Assembly: GCA_905182525.1 (NCBI GenBank)
Contig: CAJJBV010000001.1
Coordinates: 248,001 to 312,000 of the forward strand
DNA: 64,000 nucleotides
Origin: Cryomorphaceae bacterium
GTDB lineage: Bacteria; Bacteroidota; Bacteroidia; Flavobacteriales_D; Parvicellaceae
Reading direction: 5' to 3'
A program made the translations under genes and the position numbers. Shown piece after piece: positions 61,101 through 64,000 of this stretch; the stretch's first letter is position 1, and each line of letters begins with the position of its first letter. A model generated the notes under the pieces. The model saw nothing but the letters and a program-made list of their open reading frames with translations. It searched no databases and was not told the DNA's origin.

Positions 61101-63386
61101 GTACTCATTAACTGGCTTAGATACTTTGACTAATTATGACTTTTATGTAAGATCTATTTGCGACACAAATAATATTGTTTCAGGACCATTTACATTTACC
61201 ACGTTGGAGTATTGTCCTGAATCCAGATAGTTTGATTATCTCAAATATTACTACCAATTCTGCAGATTTTAATTGGGTAGCTGGTGGGTGAAAATGAATG
61301 GAATGTTGAGTACGGACCTTCTGGATATCCTTTTGGATCGGGAACTTTAGACACAACTTATGTTACAAACTACTCAATTACCAATATACCTACATCTGGT
61401 GGTGGTACTAGTTATGACTTTTACTTAAGAGGTCAATGTTCTGTAGATGGTAGCGTTTGGACTGGACCTTTTACATTCACAACTTTACCTACATGTACTA
61501 GCCCAGACAGTTTAAGTGCCTCTAATATAACTGCAAGCTCTGTTGATCTTTCATGGGTTGCTGGATCCTTAGCACAATCGTATAATATAGAGTATGGTCC
61601 TGTTGGATTCCCTACAGGGTTTGGATTTACTGATACATCAAATACAACTTCGTTTACTCTATCTGGATTAAATGCATCTTCTTCATATGAAGCATATGTG
61701 CAAAGTAATTGTGGTGTAGGTGATTCAAGTATATGGATTGGCCCGGTCTCATTTACTACTGGAAATAGTTGTCCAAATCCAGATTCATTAAGTGTTTCTA
61801 ATATAGGAATAACAACTGCTGACCTTTCTTGGATAGCCGGTGGCACAGAAACAGAATGGAATATCGAATATGGACCTGCCGGTTTCCCACAAGGGTCACC
61901 AAATATTCCTAACGTTTACACTAATTTAGTTACAACGAGTACATATACAATAACTGGTCTTTTAGATGGTTTTAATTATGACTTTTATGTTCAAGCTAGT
62001 TGTGGTGCAGGAGATTCAAGTAATTGGATTGGTCCAGTAAGTTTCACAACTATTCCTTTTTGTCAACAGCCAACTTCATTATCAGCAGATAGTATAACCT
62101 CATCTTCTGCTAAATTATCATGGATAGCTGGTGGTACAGAAATCGAATGGAATGTTGAGTATGGAGTTACTGGATTTCCACAAGGAACGGGTTTTGGCGT
62201 CTTAGTTCCTTTTATAAACAATTACAACCTAAATGGATTAAGTGATGCAACAACCTACGATTATTATGTTCAAGCAGTTTGTGGAGTTTCTGATTCTAGT
62301 TTATTTTCAGGTCCATACACATTTACAACCTGCAAGGATTCTGATACTACAACTGTTTCTAGTTGCGTTTCTTACAATTGGAATGGAAATGTTTATAATA
62401 CTTCTGGAACATACGCATATTCTTATTTACCGATTCTGGGATGTGGTGATACAGTAGTTGATATACTTAATTTAACAGTTGGTGGTAATTACTCAACTAT
62501 GGACACAATATTAACTTGTGATTCTTATAGCTGGAATGGTAATAACTATACAACTAGTGGTACATATACAGACTCTATTCAAACAACTTTAGGATGTGAT
62601 AGTATCGTAACATTAATATTAACAATCAACAATTCTCCAATAATTCAAGATAATCAGACTTCTTGTGATAGTGTATATCTATGGAACGGTAATCTGTTAA
62701 ATTTAACAGGTTCGTACCTTGATACTCTTCAGTCAATAAATGGTTGTGATAGTATTGTAAAACTTAATCTTACTTTAAATTATAGCCCATCTAGTTTGAC
62801 TCCACTAGTGATTTGTAAGGGAGATAGTATAAAGTTTGGCGCAATGACCTACTCATTGGCTGGTATCTATACTGATACTTTACTTTCTTCTATAGGTTGT
62901 GATAGTTTAGCTAAACTAGATCTTTCAGTTACAGAAATAACTGTATCAATAGATACATCACAAGCAAATGTAACAGCAAATGTTTCTGGAGGTATAGGAC
63001 CGTATGTTTATTATTGGAGTAATGGTGATTCTAGCTCAACTTTATTTCCAGATTCTGTTGGATTATATCAAATCTTCGTTGTAGATGCTAATGGCTGTGT
63101 CTCAGATACTGCAACCTATAATGCAACATCTGTTGGTATAACATATAATACTAAGGATATTCTTAATGTATATCCTAATCCAAATAATGGCCAATTTATT
63201 ATTTCAAATTCGGAAATAATGAAAGATATCATTATAACAGATTTAAGAGGAAAGAATGTATATACAAACAAAAATTTAAATAGCAATTATTTAAATATTG
63301 AATTAGATTATTTAGATGGTGGAATGTATTTAGTTAATATTATTTCAAAAAATGGAATAATTACAAAAACTGTTATTATTCAGTAA
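55146..63386 (+). CDS. Giant T9SS cell-surface protein with GEVED, ~13 FN3 repeats and MAM-like domains (many frameshifts)
   Basis: ATG at 55146 gives a signal peptide (ATNFYSQ). About 2,740 aa in order: GEVED domain (VWIDWDEDKTFEASEV); FN3 repeats of ~95 aa (consensus CPxPTNLxASNITxxSADLSW ... YDYYVQAxCG ... WxGPxTFTT), 13 countable between ~55690 and 62330; three MAM-like inserts (for example SSLTSPQITFYSHM, GDIAIDNFEV); two copies of an unnamed ~145 aa module; four Cys-rich SYxWNG..GxYxD..GCDSI repeats (62340-62930); an SprB-like unit; and a T9SS sorting domain (VYPNPNNGQFIISN). Frameshifts near 56810, 57345, 57680 (two), 59190, 60915, 61025, 61220 and 61287 are mostly one extra base. Likely adhesin or scaffold on the cell surface. 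Confidence 0.85.
57859..58293 (+). repeat. Unnamed ~145 aa module, copy 1, inside the giant protein
   Basis: Starts CPANAVCGTYNSGDIPSDF and ends VIAYYG. Shares with copy 2: CxTYNSGDIP, CPG...IPTGxVxDS, GAWMSEQRxRI, GTESY, HAGRTW and the final SWxVIAYYG. It replaces an inter-repeat spacing between two FN3 units. No domain name is known to me for it. Confidence 0.75.
60182..60628 (+). repeat. Unnamed ~145 aa module, copy 2, inside the giant protein
   Basis: Starts CPPNAVCATYNSGDIPTDD and ends TVIAYYG. Diverged but clearly homologous to copy 1 over its whole length, sharing GAWMSEQR and ELHAGRTW. Like copy 1, it sits between FN3 repeats, so module and flanking FN3 may have duplicated together. 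Confidence 0.75.
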
Positions 63387-63411
63387 TAAATAACAAAATT
63401 TAATTAAGCTT

Positions 63412-63449
63412 AAAAGGTTGAAGTAAAATTTACTTCAACCTTTTTTTTT
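63412..63449 (+). terminator. Rho-independent terminator after the giant surface protein
   Basis: AAAAGGTTGAAGTAAA pairs with TTTACTTCAACCTTTT across a short loop and is followed by a T run (8-9 T). 25 bases after the stop. Strong. Confidence 0.85.
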
Positions 63450-63476
63450 AATAAAAAGTAAATTTAAATTAGAAAA

Positions 63477-64000
63477 TTGAGAGCAATTGAAAAATTAATC
63501 AAAGAGTATGGCGAAAGCCACCAAAATAAGACTAACAAATTAGTTCACTGGCTTTGTGTTCCTGCGATTTTCTTTAGCATCATTGCTTTGCTTTGGTGTA
63601 TTCCATTAGGCCCTTTAGGTTTATTTAAAATAAATGACTTTAAATATATTAATTGGGCAGCCATACCATTGGTTTTAGTATTTATATTCTATAATAAATT
63701 ACCAACTGCAAAAATATCATTTGGAATATTGTTGTTGATTTCAAGTTCATACTATGGTCAAGAAATGAAGGGAACCCAATTGAATTCATTAAAAAACAAT
63801 AAATATTCAGCTATCTGTGGCCCTGTTGGAACAGTTTTATGTAGTTCAGCTTCGTATCAATTGTTAGGAGCTAATATGGGAACAAATAGTGCTACAGTAT
63901 TTCCTGCTCCCTTTGGAAACTATTATAAAACTATTAAAGAACAATATTTATTCAAAGCTTCAGAAATAATTGCAGCTGGATTTACGGGGGGAGAAATTAC
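63477..64000 (+). CDS. DUF962 (Mpo1-like) N-terminus joined in frame to a secreted protein (runs off the right edge)
   Basis: TTG at 63477 gives MRAIEKLIKEYGESHQNKT, then NKLVHWLCVPAIFFSIIALLW and membrane helices, a clear DUF962 start. After LVLVFIFYNKLP (codon ~75) the frame runs on as AKISFGILLLISSSYYGQE, which reads like a Bacteroidota signal peptide missing its MKK. A mature secreted sequence follows (CGPVGTVLCSS, then ASEIIAAGFTGGEI), like T9SS surface proteins. The expected second half of DUF962 (~80 aa) and the start of the secreted gene are both missing. Either an assembly/amplification deletion joined two genes or it is a real fusion. Continues past base 64000. Confidence 0.65.
   Translation, partial: MRAIEKLIKEYGESHQNKTNKLVHWLCVPAIFFSIIALLWCIPLGPLGLFKINDFKYINWAAIPLVLVFIFYNKLPTAKISFGILLLISSSYYGQEMKGTQLNSLKNNKYSAICGPVGTVLCSSASYQLLGANMGTNSATVFPAPFGNYYKTIKEQYLFKASEIIAAGFTGGEI

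Noticed and set aside
55690-62330. Repeated DNA in the giant gene as mobile elements
   Set aside because: The similarity follows FN3 protein units, with no terminal inverted repeats, transposase or target duplication.

Overview
The window looks like a chromosomal segment of a low-GC marine Bacteroidota, most likely order Flavobacteriales. The clues are T9SS C-terminal sorting domains, SusC/SusD proteins, frequent lipoprotein signals, the leucine dehydrogenase-nusB-DUF1573-yajC-coaE cluster, the DUF3276, DUF5683, DUF4836-like and DUF6150 families, a lack of obvious Shine-Dalgarno sites, and TAnnTTTG-like promoter motifs. No insertion sequence, phage gene, integrase or CRISPR array was seen. 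Many genes are interrupted by single-base frameshifts. These hit core genes (nusB, ilvN) as well as surface proteins and are mostly one-base insertions, so most are read here as sequence errors rather than true pseudogenes. Broken genes are given their full reconstructed extent.

Layout. 1-5.1 kb: a partial secreted protein, then two secreted T9SS cargo proteins that each carry a thiol CxxC region (thioredoxin-like and Omp28-like). 5.1-7.0 kb: a GNAT acetyltransferase and a tandem pair of related lipoproteins. 7.0-16.0 kb (minus): a polysaccharide utilisation locus in the order SusC, SusD, PKD-like lipoprotein, GH16, GH3. This is the arrangement expected for laminarin or another beta-glucan: outer-membrane capture and import, endo-cleavage, then removal of glucose. 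16.2-20.8 kb: a nucleoside-recognition membrane protein and the minus-strand leucine dehydrogenase cluster. 20.9-28.3 kb: an ABC exporter, a Pur-alpha-like protein, ParA-ParB-DUF5683, a disulfide-less lipoamide-dehydrogenase-like flavoprotein and a serine hydrolase.

28.3-45.6 kb is mostly housekeeping: TPR lipoprotein, recA, bcp, murQ, a DUF4836-like lipoprotein, pgk, exonuclease III, a SPOR protein, a cyclophilin lipoprotein, a membrane DnaJ protein, fabI-murF with a small membrane protein, an orphan LuxR-type regulator, DUF4268, a TlpA-like thioredoxin, rlmD and a sphingosine-1-phosphate-lyase-like PLP enzyme. The PLP enzyme is translationally coupled to a six-repeat DUF6150 protein. 46.0-46.3 kb holds tRNA-Pro(TGG) and tRNA-Ser(GGA).

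46.4-55.0 kb is one tight plus-strand block: small ORF, amt, asnB, ilvD, ilvB, ilvN, ilvC. It joins ammonium uptake and asparagine synthesis to branched-chain amino acid synthesis. 55.1-63.4 kb is one giant T9SS surface protein (about 2,740 aa) with about 13 fibronectin type III repeats and a duplicated unnamed module. The window ends in an odd ORF that starts as a DUF962 (Mpo1-like) protein and continues, in frame, as a typical Bacteroidota signal peptide plus secreted protein.

The strongest candidates for something undescribed are the PLP-enzyme/DUF6150 pair, the repeated module in the giant adhesin, the cysteine-less Lpd-like flavoprotein, and the small protein and inverted repeat ahead of amt.
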